Shown: positions 26,242 to 35,292 of the stretch, piece after piece
Layout of the letters: each line of letters starts with the position of its first letter
Numbering within the stretch: the stretch's first letter is position 1
Assembly: GCA_050950785.1 (NCBI GenBank)
Contig: JBMNIG010000006.1
Span: 24,048-88,047 of the forward strand
DNA length: 64,000 nucleotides
Direction of reading: 5' to 3'
From: JAAYOS01 sp050950785
Lineage (GTDB): Bacteria > Bacillota > Clostridia > Oscillospirales > JAAYOS01
Notes under the pieces: generated by a model
Seen by the model: only the letters and a program-made list of their open reading frames with translations
Told to the model about the DNA's origin: nothing
Database searches by the model: none
Translations under genes and position numbers: made by a program

Positions 26242-28110
26242 TCAAAACGGCCAGGACGGGAACCACTTCAATAACATGCGGCCGTACCAACTAGGTACTG
26301 TAAGTCCCGTTAGAACCGGGAAAAACATTACAAAGAGTGCAATAGCAACGCCGCATAGACTGTATGCGTAGTATTTGCCATGTGGTGGCTCTTTTATCAG
26401 TCCATTTATGGTATAACTTAAAGCCAGTACGAGAAAAACCATAGATGGGAAATAGTGATACGCAAAAGTAATACGCGAAATGAACATCCATGGCACAAGC
26501 TGTGCCGCATATCCAATAAGGATAAAGAGACCAAGCCCGTCTCCGCGTCGACTGATTTGCCTCCACAACAGTGCCATGATCGCTCCTAAGCCGCCCCAGC
26601 ACACGACCGGGTTGAGAAACGCTCCAAAGGACACACGAAATCCCGCAGCAGGGTATTCTAAATAATACAAAATCGGGCGTATATTAAATATCCACATCCA
26701 CCAGCGTGAGGCATAGCTATGTTCTGCATCAACACCTGCGTGGTATTTGAACATACTGACCTGATTCTCCCAAACCAGAGAAAGCGAAAGCGGTTCTCCC
26801 ATTCCCTTGGCGTAAGGGATGTAGCTCAAGTAGTATATCGCCGCCGGTATGGCGACAAAAAACACAACACTTACAACCACAATAAGCGCAAGTCTTTTCA
26901 AAAAAGGCCGTATAAGCCCCTCGCGATATGATCCGCGACCCTGCAAAACTATATAAATGACGTAAAGCACTACAAGCCCCGTAGCTGCGTAAAATGCCGT
27001 CCATTTAGATGCGATACCCAAGCCAAAACTTATTCCGCATAGAGCTAGCGGAATGAGTTGCTTAGTAGGTTTGTCTCTAAAGTCAGTGGAAATAAAGCGG
27101 TACATGAAGTAGTACATCAGGATCGTAAAAAATACCCCGTAGGTATCGATGGTGGCGATCCTCGTCTGCACATAGTGCATAAAGTCAAATGCGAAAAGCA
27201 GAGTGCCCAGAATTGCAGTAATGCGTTTCCCAAATAGATTTTTTATAAAGATATACATGATGGGAACCATCAAGACACCGAAAAGTGTGCCTATAAAGCG
27301 CCATCCAAACGGGGTCATACCGAAAAGGCTTATTCCAATACTGATAAGCACCTTCCCAAGTGGCGGATGCGTGTTCTCGTATGCTCGCATTCCTTGCAGA
27401 TGCTCATAAGCCGTTCGCGCATGATATATTTCGTCAAAATAGGTGGAGTTTAGGTATGTTGATTTTTCCGGCATCAACTCCCATTCGTCGAAAAGCAGCT
27501 GGGCTCCCCGTGACATTTCAAACGCATCCGACGAAATCCTATTGCCCTGCGTATCCAATAAAACTAATTCACCCAATTCCATGGGTGTCCTCTGGGCAGT
27601 GATCTTCAAATATCGCATCTCAACGGGCCCATTCTCAAACTTGTTGAAAAACCAGTGAAATGTCTTTGCATGATCCTGCCGCAAATCATCCTGTTTGACC
27701 CAGGTCGTGCCGTCTGCCGAAGTTTCAAGAGTGTAGCCGCTATCAGCGTGAAAGTTCCCCGTATAGTGAACGATAGTTGATACCTGCTGTATCTCTCCGA
27801 TATCCACAATTATGCTCGGCGACTGCTTTGTAAACCTGTGAAAGGTCTGAGGGTTCTGATTGTCACCAAGATTCCAAAATGCAACGATCCCATAGATAAG
27901 TGTCAGTACTAGAATTGGAATCGTATCCCACTTCTCCAGCGGAAATATGCCGGGAAAGGTAAGACGCCTTTCAGAAGAAATCAAATCAAGGATCGATCTT
28001 GGCTTAGAGGTGTACAATAGATACTTATAAACATAATAAACGACAAACACTATCAACAATGCAGGAAACAAATATACATAATATCTTTGTACCCAGTTGA
28101 ACATCCTCAT
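26242..28110 (-). CDS. GT39-type polyprenyl-phosphate glycosyltransferase with a discoidin-like insert
   Basis: A 622-residue multi-pass membrane protein. After a first transmembrane segment (12-30) and a second near 68-83, residues about 85-190 form a beta-rich insert that resembles an F5/8 type C (discoidin) domain: SIIVDIGEIQQVSTIVHYTG, YTLETSADGTTWVKQ, MRYLKITAQRTPMELGE. The PMT catalytic region follows: YFDEIYHARTAYEHLQG with the Asp-Glu pair and ENTHPPLGK, then nine or so membrane helices. It is predicted to transfer a sugar, probably mannose, from a polyprenyl phosphate to a protein or cell-surface acceptor outside the membrane. The DPM1-like enzyme at 31 kb could supply the donor. Confidence 0.85.
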   Translation of the reverse strand: MRMFNWVQRYYVYLFPALLIVFVVYYVYKYLLYTSKPRSILDLISSERRLTFPGIFPLEKWDTIPILVLTLIYGIVAFWNLGDNQNPQTFHRFTKQSPSIIVDIGEIQQVSTIVHYTGNFHADSGYTLETSADGTTWVKQDDLRQDHAKTFHWFFNKFENGPVEMRYLKITAQRTPMELGELVLLDTQGNRISSDAFEMSRGAQLLFDEWELMPEKSTYLNSTYFDEIYHARTAYEHLQGMRAYENTHPPLGKVLISIGISLFGMTPFGWRFIGTLFGVLMVPIMYIFIKNLFGKRITAILGTLLFAFDFMHYVQTRIATIDTYGVFFTILMYYFMYRFISTDFRDKPTKQLIPLALCGISFGLGIASKWTAFYAATGLVVLYVIYIVLQGRGSYREGLIRPFLKRLALIVVVSVVFFVAIPAAIYYLSYIPYAKGMGEPLSLSLVWENQVSMFKYHAGVDAEHSYASRWWMWIFNIRPILYYLEYPAAGFRVSFGAFLNPVVCWGGLGAIMALLWRQISRRGDGLGLFILIGYAAQLVPWMFISRITFAYHYFPSMVFLVLALSYTINGLIKEPPHGKYYAYSLCGVAIALFVMFFPVLTGLTVPSWYGRMLLKWFPSWPF

Positions 28111-28260
28111 CCTCCAGTTTGCTTAGTTTATTCTAGCTTTTGCTTCGACATCAATTATATACTTTTTCCCCAGTGGGTACAACCCACATTTGTCCTTTGT
28201 TTCACACCATTCCCACATTTGGCATAGAATAATCCATTTGTCAAAAAATGTTGAAAAAGC

Positions 28261-28289
28261 TTGTAAGAAATGGGGCTGTGTGATATACT
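28261..28289 (+). promoter_or_regulatory. Candidate cheW promoter
   Basis: TTGTAA (28261-28266), a 17-base spacer, TATACT (28284-28289). Confidence 0.5.
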
Positions 28290-28323
28290 TTAAAATAATA
28301 ATGATTCGGAGGGTCGTTAATCT

Positions 28324-28827
28324 ATGGACAATCTGAATTCCGGCTTAAAGCAAAATGTTAACATATATGATGAAATGAGGGGAAGGTACCTCACTTTTAT
28401 CGTTGATGAACAGACCTTTGGCATTCCCATTGCTGATGTTGTTCAAATAGTTGGTGTTCAGGAGATCACTGAAGTTCCCGAGTTGCCAAGCTATGCTAAA
28501 GGTGTTATCAATCTCCGGGGTAATATCATTCCGCTTATTGACATGCGCATACGCTTTCATAAAGAAGAAATCGCTTATAACGATCGGACTTGCATAATAG
28601 TAACAGACATCGGTGGCCGCTTTATTGGACTGATCGTAGAGGCAGTGGATGAGGTCACAACCATCAGTGATGATGAAATCTCTCCGCCACCTATAGTATC
28701 GGCAGATTACACAAGTAATTTTCTCACCGGTATCGGTCTGCAAAACGATAAAATAATCCTTCTTATCGATACCAGGAAAATTTTGTCGGGTTCCGACATT
28801 GAAAAGTTGGAGGCCGCTGAAGTTTAA
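28324..28827 (+). CDS. cheW: CheW-like chemotaxis coupling protein
   Basis: A 167-residue protein made of a single CheW/SH3-like domain: YLTFIVDEQTFGIPIADVVQIV, YAKGVINLRGNIIPLIDMR, RTCIIVTDIGGRFIGLIVEAV and FLTGIGLQNDKIILLIDTRKIL. CheW links chemoreceptors to the CheA kinase. GGAGGG lies about ten bases before the ATG. No other chemotaxis or flagellar gene is in the window, so it is an isolated copy, perhaps for a dedicated receptor. Confidence 0.94.
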   Translation: MDNLNSGLKQNVNIYDEMRGRYLTFIVDEQTFGIPIADVVQIVGVQEITEVPELPSYAKGVINLRGNIIPLIDMRIRFHKEEIAYNDRTCIIVTDIGGRFIGLIVEAVDEVTTISDDEISPPPIVSADYTSNFLTGIGLQNDKIILLIDTRKILSGSDIEKLEAAEV

Positions 28828-28894
28828 TCGTTCTGCGTTGCAGACAATCCCGGGTCTTAGTACATACTCGCTATCTAAATAGGAACAAATAAAC

Positions 28895-28948
28895 AAGAGC
28901 TGTTTTCCGGAAAGAAAGGTTGTCGGAAAATCAGCTCTTTATTTTTAG
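28895..28948. terminator. Terminator between converging cheW and the membrane-protein gene
   Basis: AAGAGCTGTTTTCCG (28895-28909) pairs, with one mismatch, with CGGAAAATCAGCTCTT (28924-28939), followed by TATTTTT. Confidence 0.85.
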
Positions 28949-28961
28949 CACATCGCATTCA

Positions 28962-29765
28962 TCACATAAGCTTTACAGTATAGTAAACCGCAAGAACAAA
29001 AAGATATCCGAACACAACAAACAGAAGATAATATGCAACTATCGATCCAAAAACCAGCGCCGCGACTGTACACAAAAATGAGACCGCAATACTTAAATAA
29101 ATAAGTCCGTACTTTGTGGAGGGACGGAATAGTTTGAAGCTTCGCTTCCCGACTTTGACCGCTCCACCGTTACGCGATGCTGAAAAAACAACTAGTGCAG
29201 CGATCAACAATGCAATAAGGGCTACGATTCCGGCATAAAAAGTGAGGTCGGATAACAATGACGCCGGGTCGATCCTAGTAATAGGCCGCACATAATACGC
29301 CTTACTAAAATACCACATCAAAAATCCAGTAGTTGCGGTTATTGCTGAGATAAAGAAAAACTCCGATGAATAAATCAGATAAATAAGCACCAGCACTGCG
29401 GCAGCCGGGATAATGATATAGAGAACTTTTATCCCGTCTACAAAAAACCTTGCGGCAATCAGTGCACATATTGCGGCAAATGCTGAGGCAGCCGACAGAT
29501 TCCTGCCTCGAAAAACCTTGTATTTATTATCTATTCCCTTTTTTCGGGTCCGATGCTCCCACACAGCGCCTACTATCGCCATAAGCGCCGCGAAGGCCGA
29601 AAACCCGTACACCAATCGCATCGTAATCGCTATGCTGTCGATTCTTCCGTATCCCCGGTATGTAGCCATCAATCCGACTATCAGCAGAAATGCGAAAGAG
29701 AACACGCCAAGGATCATATTTGTCATATAGTCATCATACTGGGATGTCTTCGTCTTCCTTTTCAC
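28962..29765 (-). CDS. Unknown membrane protein with about eight transmembrane helices
   Basis: A 267-residue, highly hydrophobic protein. Eight likely membrane helices are visible at about residues 15-35, 48-66, 87-108, 111-130, 132-150, 170-193, 214-238 and 240-262, separated by short basic loops. I do not recognise the family. Its start overlaps the end of rsmE by 32 bases on the same strand, so it is probably co-transcribed and translationally coupled with rsmE. A transporter or envelope function is possible but not shown. Confidence 0.7.
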   Translation of the reverse strand: MKRKTKTSQYDDYMTNMILGVFSFAFLLIVGLMATYRGYGRIDSIAITMRLVYGFSAFAALMAIVGAVWEHRTRKKGIDNKYKVFRGRNLSAASAFAAICALIAARFFVDGIKVLYIIIPAAAVLVLIYLIYSSEFFFISAITATTGFLMWYFSKAYYVRPITRIDPASLLSDLTFYAGIVALIALLIAALVVFSASRNGGAVKVGKRSFKLFRPSTKYGLIYLSIAVSFLCTVAALVFGSIVAYYLLFVVFGYLFVLAVYYTVKLM

Positions 29766-30522
29766 AGCTCATTCTCCCTTTCTTGCTGTCCCTTTCCGCC
29801 GCATAAATCATAATGGAAAGTACACATAGCGGCGCTGTTTCCGCACGAAGGATCCGATTTCCTAATGTTATCGGGGTAAATCCATAACCTTCTGCGGTAA
29901 GAACTTCTTTTTGGGTATAGCCTCCCTCGGGACCTATAAACACAGCCGACGTGCGGTAAGTGCTTGACTCGATCATATCCCCGATCGGGATCGTTCCGTT
30001 CTCGTAGGCTATAATGCGCATGTCCGCTTTCATACCCTCTTGCAGTGCCCTCTCAAATGTCATAAACGGCAAAACTTGAGGTATACGTCCACGGCCACTT
30101 TGTTTAGACGCTTCAAGTGAAATTTTGTTCCATCTAGACAGCTTATTTTTTTCCGAAGTTTTATCATACTTGTATATACATCTTTCGCTCAACACCGGGA
30201 CAATAGAATGGACCCCAAGCTCAACTGACTTTTGTATAACAATGTCCATCTTGTCGCCTTTGATAATGGACGCATATAGTGTAATTTCTACTTCGGGCTC
30301 GCTTATTGTTGGGGTAACACTTAATACACGTACTTCTGCAATACTGCCCGCGGCACGGACAAGCTCGCAGTGATAATCCGTTCCTCGCCCATCACAAAGG
30401 GTTATCCCTTCTCCCGGCTTCATTCTTAGGGATTTTGATATATGAAGCGCATCACTGCCCTCAACGATCATTATGTCCCCTACAGAACCGGATGCGTCAA
30501 CAAAGAACCTGGGCAATGGCAT
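29734..30522 (-). CDS. rsmE: 16S rRNA (uracil1498-N3)-methyltransferase
   Basis: A 262-residue SPOUT methyltransferase that modifies U1498 of 16S rRNA. Motifs: N-terminal MPLPRFFVDA, HISKSLRMKPGEGITLCDG, IQKSVELGVHSIVPV, RCIYK, EASKQSGRGRIPQVLP and the knot region VFIGPEGGYTQKEV with ITLGNRILRAETAPLCVLSI. Complete and of normal length. It is followed by an overlapping membrane-protein gene. Confidence 0.95.
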   Translation of the reverse strand: MPLPRFFVDASGSVGDIMIVEGSDALHISKSLRMKPGEGITLCDGRGTDYHCELVRAAGSIAEVRVLSVTPTISEPEVEITLYASIIKGDKMDIVIQKSVELGVHSIVPVLSERCIYKYDKTSEKNKLSRWNKISLEASKQSGRGRIPQVLPFMTFERALQEGMKADMRIIAYENGTIPIGDMIESSTYRTSAVFIGPEGGYTQKEVLTAEGYGFTPITLGNRILRAETAPLCVLSIMIYAAERDSKKGRMSCEKEDEDIPV

Positions 30523-30588
30523 CCTCCTGAATCAATATTATCTACTCTGTTGTGCCACTTCAATTCAAAAGCTATGTCAAAATACAGC

Positions 30589-30981
30589 TTAAAGCTCAAA
30601 AGCATTTGGCAGCAGGTCATCATAGCTGTATTGTTTGAATTCTCCCTCCGAATTGGCGCATAGAAACACCAAGTCAGCGGTAAACTCTCGCAGAAATTGC
30701 CTGCATATACCGCATGGAACGCAGTACTCATCTCCTGTACCAGCTACAGCTATTTTAACAAACTCAACATTTCCGTCAGCAACAGCAGATACAGCGGCGG
30801 TCTGCTCAGCGCAGATAGTTGCACCATACGAAGCGTTTTCCACGTTGCATCCGCGGTATACGCTACCGTCTTCACATAAGAGCGCAGCGCCTACCGCAAA
30901 TCCGGAATAGGGTGCGTATGCCCTGTCCCGCATATCCATTGCTATCTTTACAAGCTGCTCATCGGTTATCGAGTTCTTCAT
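30589..30981 (-). CDS. cdd: Cytidine deaminase
   Basis: A 130-residue zinc enzyme converting cytidine to uridine in pyrimidine salvage. Zinc and catalytic residues are visible in TICAEQTA (Cys ligand and catalytic Glu) and PCGICRQ (two Cys ligands), the tetrameric type. YAPYSGFAVGAALLCEDG is the usual N-terminal part. The ATG at 30981 is the likely start (GGAAG upstream). Its first codons overlap the 3' end of the glycosyltransferase gene by 23 bases. Confidence 0.95.
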   Translation of the reverse strand: MKNSITDEQLVKIAMDMRDRAYAPYSGFAVGAALLCEDGSVYRGCNVENASYGATICAEQTAAVSAVADGNVEFVKIAVAGTGDEYCVPCGICRQFLREFTADLVFLCANSEGEFKQYSYDDLLPNAFEL

Positions 30982-31948
30982 CAAAGTCGCTTCCTTTCTG
31001 TAGCGGACCGAAACCCTCTTTGTCATCGATTATATACAACGGGCGACCCTTACTCTCATCACTTATACGGCTGATATATTCGCCAAGTATACCTATCATT
31101 AGCAGTATTATCCCGTTGAGCAGGAAGGAAAAACCTCCAACTGTGTAAAGTGGTGATAAGTTTGGATCCACAAGAATGTTCCGGACTATTATAAAGAGAA
31201 AATAAAACACTGACAATACTAAAACTAAAAATCCAAGAAGCGACGACAGTCGCAGCGGCTTATATGAAAATGAGGACAGACCATCGAAAGCCAGTTTTAG
31301 CATCTTCTTGAGGGGATACTTAGTCTCCCCGGCAAAACGCTCTTCCCGCACATATTCCACTGCAGTCTGCTTAAAACCGACCCAGCTTACCAGCCCTCGC
31401 ACATACCTGTTTCTTTCAGGCATTGACTTAAGTGTGTCGCATACTTTTCTGTCAATCAAACGAAAATCGCCTGTGTCAACCGGTATTGAAACATCTGTGA
31501 GGGCATTTAGGATACGGTAAAATACCTTTGCGGTAAAGGTCTTAAAAAAGGTCTCCCCTTTGCGCTTGAGCCTTTTCCCATAGACTACCATGTAGCCCGC
31601 TTTCCACTTTTCTATCATGTCAAGCATGACCTCGGGCGGATCCTGAAGGTCGGCGTCTATTATTAAGATCGCTTCACCGCTTGCATGATCCATCCCTGCA
31701 GTTATTGCGGTCTGGTGACCGAAATTTCGAGAAAATCCAAGCATTTTGACATTGTCGTCAACCGCCACAAGATTTCTAAGCTTTTCGGCAGTGCTGTCTC
31801 TACTGCCATCGTTTATAAATATCAATTCATAGGGTTCACCGGTACTGTCCATAACTTTTTTGAGCCTTCGATAGCTCTCGTCGATAACTTCCTCTTCGTT
31901 ATAAGCCGGTATAACAACAGAGTATTTAACTTCACCCAATTTACCCAC
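30959..31948 (-). CDS. GT2 polyprenyl-phosphate glycosyltransferase (DPM1/GtrB-like)
   Basis: A 329-residue enzyme with an N-terminal GT-A domain: YSVVIPAYNEEEVIDES, LIFINDGSRDST, FSRNFGHQTAITAGMDHASG, LIIDADLQDPPEVM, and TGDFRLIDRKV. Two C-terminal transmembrane helices follow (about 230-255 and 268-292). Enzymes of this layout make polyprenyl-phosphate mannose or glucose on the inner face of the membrane. It could feed the GT39 transferase at 26.2-28.1 kb, an inference from family pairing. It overlaps cdd. Confidence 0.9.
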   Translation of the reverse strand: MGKLGEVKYSVVIPAYNEEEVIDESYRRLKKVMDSTGEPYELIFINDGSRDSTAEKLRNLVAVDDNVKMLGFSRNFGHQTAITAGMDHASGEAILIIDADLQDPPEVMLDMIEKWKAGYMVVYGKRLKRKGETFFKTFTAKVFYRILNALTDVSIPVDTGDFRLIDRKVCDTLKSMPERNRYVRGLVSWVGFKQTAVEYVREERFAGETKYPLKKMLKLAFDGLSSFSYKPLRLSSLLGFLVLVLSVFYFLFIIVRNILVDPNLSPLYTVGGFSFLLNGIILLMIGILGEYISRISDESKGRPLYIIDDKEGFGPLQKGSDFDEELDNR

Positions 31949-31980
31949 CTCAAATCTATTATGCCCAACATTTGGATATA

Positions 31981-32880
31981 TTAATGGACATCCTCTAAAT
32001 TTGCTCTCCGGCCGGCAAGTGATCTAACACGTGCCCTGTATATACCATAAAGTCTCAAAAGACAGACAATCGTGATTATTAGAGCAGCCATCATTATTAT
32101 AAATGAAATCGTACCTGCAGCTTCCGGTGCAGCTGACACATCTCCATCGGAAACCGGAAGCAAACTGAGAATCGCGCTTAGGCCATTGTAAGCAATATGC
32201 AGTGTTATCGGAGCAATTATAGAGTCGCACCACACATATACAAGAGCAAGGACCAAAGACGTAGGCATGACATAAGCTATCTGCAACGGCAGCATGTGAG
32301 CCCCGGCAAAAATCAGTGTCTGAAAAATGACAGCCAATGAAATAGCCATCCCCCTGCGCAACACGTTAAATGCCATTCCTCTGAAGATCAACTCCTCGGT
32401 AATCGGAACAAGTAGCGCCGTTGTAAACAAAGTCAACCAGAAATTGTCCGTTACGATCGCCTCACCGACCAATTCGTTGTACTGGTTTATAACGCTCTCA
32501 GGTATGGGTAACAGGTTCAGCGCAAAAATGGTGGCAAGATTTATAGAGATACCGATCACAAAAACAAGCGCAACAGTCGTAAAAGGTAAAGGCTTAATAA
32601 TAATTACATCTTTTAGCCTTCTCCTACTTGCTCTGACGATGATGAGAACAACCAGACAAGCTATAACGCAGCCCGCAATGAGAATCTGCTGGCTATATTT
32701 GCTGACAAACTCATTCTGAATGACCGAGATATCCTTGTTAAGGATATCCGCCATGCTCTTATCGATCGATGTTGAAACAATGTACGCTACAATAGCTACA
32801 AATGAAGCGATCAGCTGGCTTCCCATATATATCAATGGATAAATCAAAGAGTGTAACAGCGCCACAAATCCCTTTTTCAA
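31981..32880 (-). CDS. CPBP-family intramembrane metalloprotease
   Basis: A 299-residue polytopic membrane protein with the CPBP (Abi) signature: EELIFRG (Glu-Glu and Arg), then FAGAHMLPLQIAY and a third motif HIAYNGLSA. Such proteins act in the membrane on protein or prenylated substrates. The substrate is unknown here. The likely start is the TTG at 32878-32880 preceded by GGCGGGTG. A longer frame to 33072 would run into the DUF1294 gene. It begins 26 bases after the DUF1294 stop. Confidence 0.88.
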   Translation of the reverse strand: MKKGFVALLHSLIYPLIYMGSQLIASFVAIVAYIVSTSIDKSMADILNKDISVIQNEFVSKYSQQILIAGCVIACLVVLIIVRASRRRLKDVIIIKPLPFTTVALVFVIGISINLATIFALNLLPIPESVINQYNELVGEAIVTDNFWLTLFTTALLVPITEELIFRGMAFNVLRRGMAISLAVIFQTLIFAGAHMLPLQIAYVMPTSLVLALVYVWCDSIIAPITLHIAYNGLSAILSLLPVSDGDVSAAPEAAGTISFIIMMAALIITIVCLLRLYGIYRARVRSLAGRRANLEDVH

Positions 32881-32906
32881 ATAGACACCCGCCTTTGCAT
32901 TTTTTT

Positions 32907-33209
32907 CTAAGCTTGATGATACGCAATATATGTATAGATGAGGAATGTAAGTGCTAAAGATAGGAGCGTTAAGAACCACGTCCCTACCAATAACGAAGTG
33001 TGGCGGGTTTTGTGCCTGCAAAGGTAAAAACCTGTAAGCACTCCAGGTCCGCCCAACAGGAAAGCCGCCCACAAGAAAAACCTCTCAGGTATCCGGCGTG
33101 CCCCGCGTTTCGAGGCGATTTTGTCAGCTGCGGCAACGATAAAGCAGATAATATTCCATAATAACCACAAAGCTGCCAGGATTTTTACTGAAACATGAAT
33201 CTCTATCAC
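32907..33209 (-). CDS. DUF1294 small membrane protein
   Basis: A 100-residue protein of four hydrophobic segments with the DUF1294 core: LWNIICFIVAAADKIASKRG, RRIPERFFLWAAFLLGGPG and GFYLCRHKTRH. The function of the family is unknown. The start is the GTG at 33207-33209 with GAGGAAG seven bases upstream. It precedes the CPBP protease and is probably in one transcript with it. Confidence 0.88.
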   Translation of the reverse strand: MIEIHVSVKILAALWLLWNIICFIVAAADKIASKRGARRIPERFFLWAAFLLGGPGVLTGFYLCRHKTRHTSLLVGTWFLTLLSLALTFLIYTYIAYHQA

Positions 33210-33248
33210 AAAGTTCTTCCTCAATAAGACTGATTTAATAGACGAGTG

Positions 33249-33354
33249 TTGCAACACTCAAAACCAATGTTGAGGTGCCTAAACTAAATTTTAAGCTCCT
33301 GGAACTAGGTGTTGCAGCACCCCATACTCAGTTTTGCAGTACCTGCAAACATCT
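33249..33354. repeat. Degenerate 21-bp tandem repeat, five units
   Basis: Units begin TTGCAACACTC (33249), TTGAGGTGCCT (33270), TTAAGCTCCTG (33291), TTGCAGCACCC (33312) and TTGCAGTACCT (33334), spaced 21, 21, 21 and 22. The first unit overlaps a perfect 16-bp palindrome, GAGTGTTGCAACACTC (33244-33259). It fills the gap between mtaB and DUF1294. Confidence 0.65.
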
Positions 33355-33374
33355 ACAAATTTATAATACCCGTT

Positions 33375-34664
33375 TCATCCTAGCAATTTACCGGTGAGCC
33401 TATTTCCGTCGCTTCCCGTGATGAGAACTTCTGCAAGCTGTCCGCGAAGGTTTGTTGCGTCAACTAAGACCGGTAAATAATTCTCGGAATGTCCTTCCCA
33501 CTTCCCGTCTACTTCTGTCTCGAATAGAACTTTTCTTGTCCTTCCCAACTGACGATTGAGATAACCACGCCTCATGTCCATAGCCACAGCAGCCACTGTT
33601 GCGGCTCTCTCATCCTTTACCGACTTTGGCAGTTGATCATCCATCAATGCGGCACGGGTTCCCTCTCTTATTGAGTAAGGAAACACGTGAATTGCAGAAA
33701 ATCCGATTGATTTTATAAAATCTATTGTTTCCAAAAACTCTTCTTCGGTTTCGCCGGGAAATCCCACAATAAGATCTGTTGTTATGGCCGGATCATCAAA
33801 AGCTGATCTAAGCAGCGAAACCGACTTTTCATAATCCTCAGGTAGGTATTTTCTCCTCATGCGCCTGAGTACACCTGCACTGCCGCTTTGTAGTGATAGG
33901 TGAAAGTGAGGACACAGGTTCTGCAAAGAACTTAGGCTCTCTACAAACTCCTCACGCACAGTCGATGGTTCAAGAGAACCCAATCTAAATCTTACCGACG
34001 GGGCTGCTTTGCAGAGCTCCTCAATGAGCCGGTGCAGGTTTGTGCCTATGTCACTTCCATAGGAGGATATTTCGATTCCGGTTATTACGATTTCCTTAAA
34101 CCCCTGCTCAGCAAGCTGTATAACTGAGCTTACAGCTTCATGGACAGGTAATGAACGACTTGGTCCGCGCAAGTATGGAATAATACAGTATGAACAAAAG
34201 TTGACACAGCCGTCCTGAACCTTAAGGAGAGCTCGGACCCGCCCCTCCACCTCACCAGCCGGAAGGATTTCAAAATCCCGTCTGCTGAACGGATCAACGA
34301 TTTCTGTATCTGTTTTATGGGTAATTTGGTTTGCTGCTCCATCGATAAAATCAACAACGCGCAGCCTTTCACCTGCACCCCCAACAAAGTCGGCTCCAAG
34401 CTCGCGCGCGGTATCAGCGTCAGCCTGCGAAAAGCATCCGCACACAACAATAAGAGCCTCGGGATTTACCTTCTTTGCTCTGCGGATGGCCTGACGTGAT
34501 TTTCGTGCACTCTCACCCGTTACGGCACAGGTGTTGATAATGACCGCATCAGCTGATTGACCCGGTCCTGCCGTGTGGTGGCCACGGGCGTGCAGCAGCT
34601 TCTCCATTGCCTGAGTTTCATATTGATTTACTTTGCACCCAAGGGTGACAAAAGATATACGCAT
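33375..34664 (-). CDS. mtaB: tRNA t6A37 methylthiotransferase
   Basis: A 429-residue radical-SAM methylthiotransferase that converts t6A to ms2t6A at tRNA position 37. The N-terminal cluster domain has TLGCKVNQYET, INTCAVTGES and VVCGCFSQ. The radical-SAM motif is CVNFCSYCIIPYLRGPSR. Further motifs are LTGIEISSYG, FHLSLQSGSAGVLRRMRRKY and TDLIVGFPGETEEEF, with a C-terminal TRAM-like domain. NQYET and the length identify MtaB rather than MiaB or RimO. Complete gene. Confidence 0.96.
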   Translation of the reverse strand: MRISFVTLGCKVNQYETQAMEKLLHARGHHTAGPGQSADAVIINTCAVTGESARKSRQAIRRAKKVNPEALIVVCGCFSQADADTARELGADFVGGAGERLRVVDFIDGAANQITHKTDTEIVDPFSRRDFEILPAGEVEGRVRALLKVQDGCVNFCSYCIIPYLRGPSRSLPVHEAVSSVIQLAEQGFKEIVITGIEISSYGSDIGTNLHRLIEELCKAAPSVRFRLGSLEPSTVREEFVESLSSLQNLCPHFHLSLQSGSAGVLRRMRRKYLPEDYEKSVSLLRSAFDDPAITTDLIVGFPGETEEEFLETIDFIKSIGFSAIHVFPYSIREGTRAALMDDQLPKSVKDERAATVAAVAMDMRRGYLNRQLGRTRKVLFETEVDGKWEGHSENYLPVLVDATNLRGQLAEVLITGSDGNRLTGKLLG

Positions 34665-34718
34665 TTATTATCCTTCCTGAAAATATGCGAGTGCCTTATA
34701 AATTCGGCACAAAATACA

Positions 34719-34746
34719 TTGATTTTCCTATTTAATTGACTATAAT
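34719..34746 (+). promoter_or_regulatory. Candidate promoter of the HPr-like gene
   Basis: TTGATT (34719-34724), a 16-base spacer, TATAAT (34741-34746). It leaves an untranslated leader of about 130 bases with no recognised structure. Confidence 0.5.
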
Positions 34747-34883
34747 TATAATAAGCGGTAAATCATCCCGCTATTTCGAAAATACTATGTGCAATCGAAT
34801 ATCATTATAACAGCTTAATTAGTGTGGTTCAATAATATATTGCAAAAATTGCCCTTGGGCTTATCGGAAAGGAACTTAGAACT

Positions 34884-35135
34884 ATGAGAAAATTTAAAGT
34901 TATGCTCAACTCTATCAACGATGTAAAGCAATTTGTAAGCGCGGCAGTAGCTCGCCCCTGTGATATTGACGTCGTATCAGGTCGCTATATAATCGATGCC
35001 AAATCAATTATGGGTATTTTCAGCATTGACCTGACAAAACCGGTAAGCATTGAGATCCACGGAACCGAGGAAGATGTTGCTGCATTCAAAGCAGATATCA
35101 AATCTTTCATCGTGGAAGATGGTGGCGACGAGTAG
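34884..35135 (+). CDS. HPr-like protein lacking the phosphorylatable histidine
   Basis: An 83-residue protein of HPr size and fold pattern. The regulatory-serine region is conserved: DAKSIMGIFSI, with Ser41 in the place of HPr Ser46. The catalytic GLHARPA segment is absent. The equivalent stretch (residues 10-20) reads SINDVKQFVSA, and the only His lies near residue 58. It cannot pass phosphate in the PTS, so a regulatory role (for example as an HPr-Ser/Crh-type partner) is an inference. GGAAAGGAAC precedes the ATG. It has its own promoter and terminator. Confidence 0.8.
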   Translation: MRKFKVMLNSINDVKQFVSAAVARPCDIDVVSGRYIIDAKSIMGIFSIDLTKPVSIEIHGTEEDVAAFKADIKSFIVEDGGDE

Positions 35136-35199
35136 TCCCAAGAAAGCGATGTCCTTAATTAAAACATATATTGACATAGATGTATAAAATTATAAAAAT

Positions 35200-35228
35200 T
35201 CCACATCCTTACGGGTGTGGAGTTTTTC
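35200..35228 (+). terminator. Terminator of the HPr-like gene
   Basis: TTCCACATCC and GGGTGTGGA form a stem with a TTAC loop, followed by GTTTTTC. Confidence 0.85.
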
Positions 35229-35292
35229 TGTCCAAAAATAACCGCAAGGCTATATTTCTGCAGAATCAGCCTACCGGAGAATCGAGGTAATT

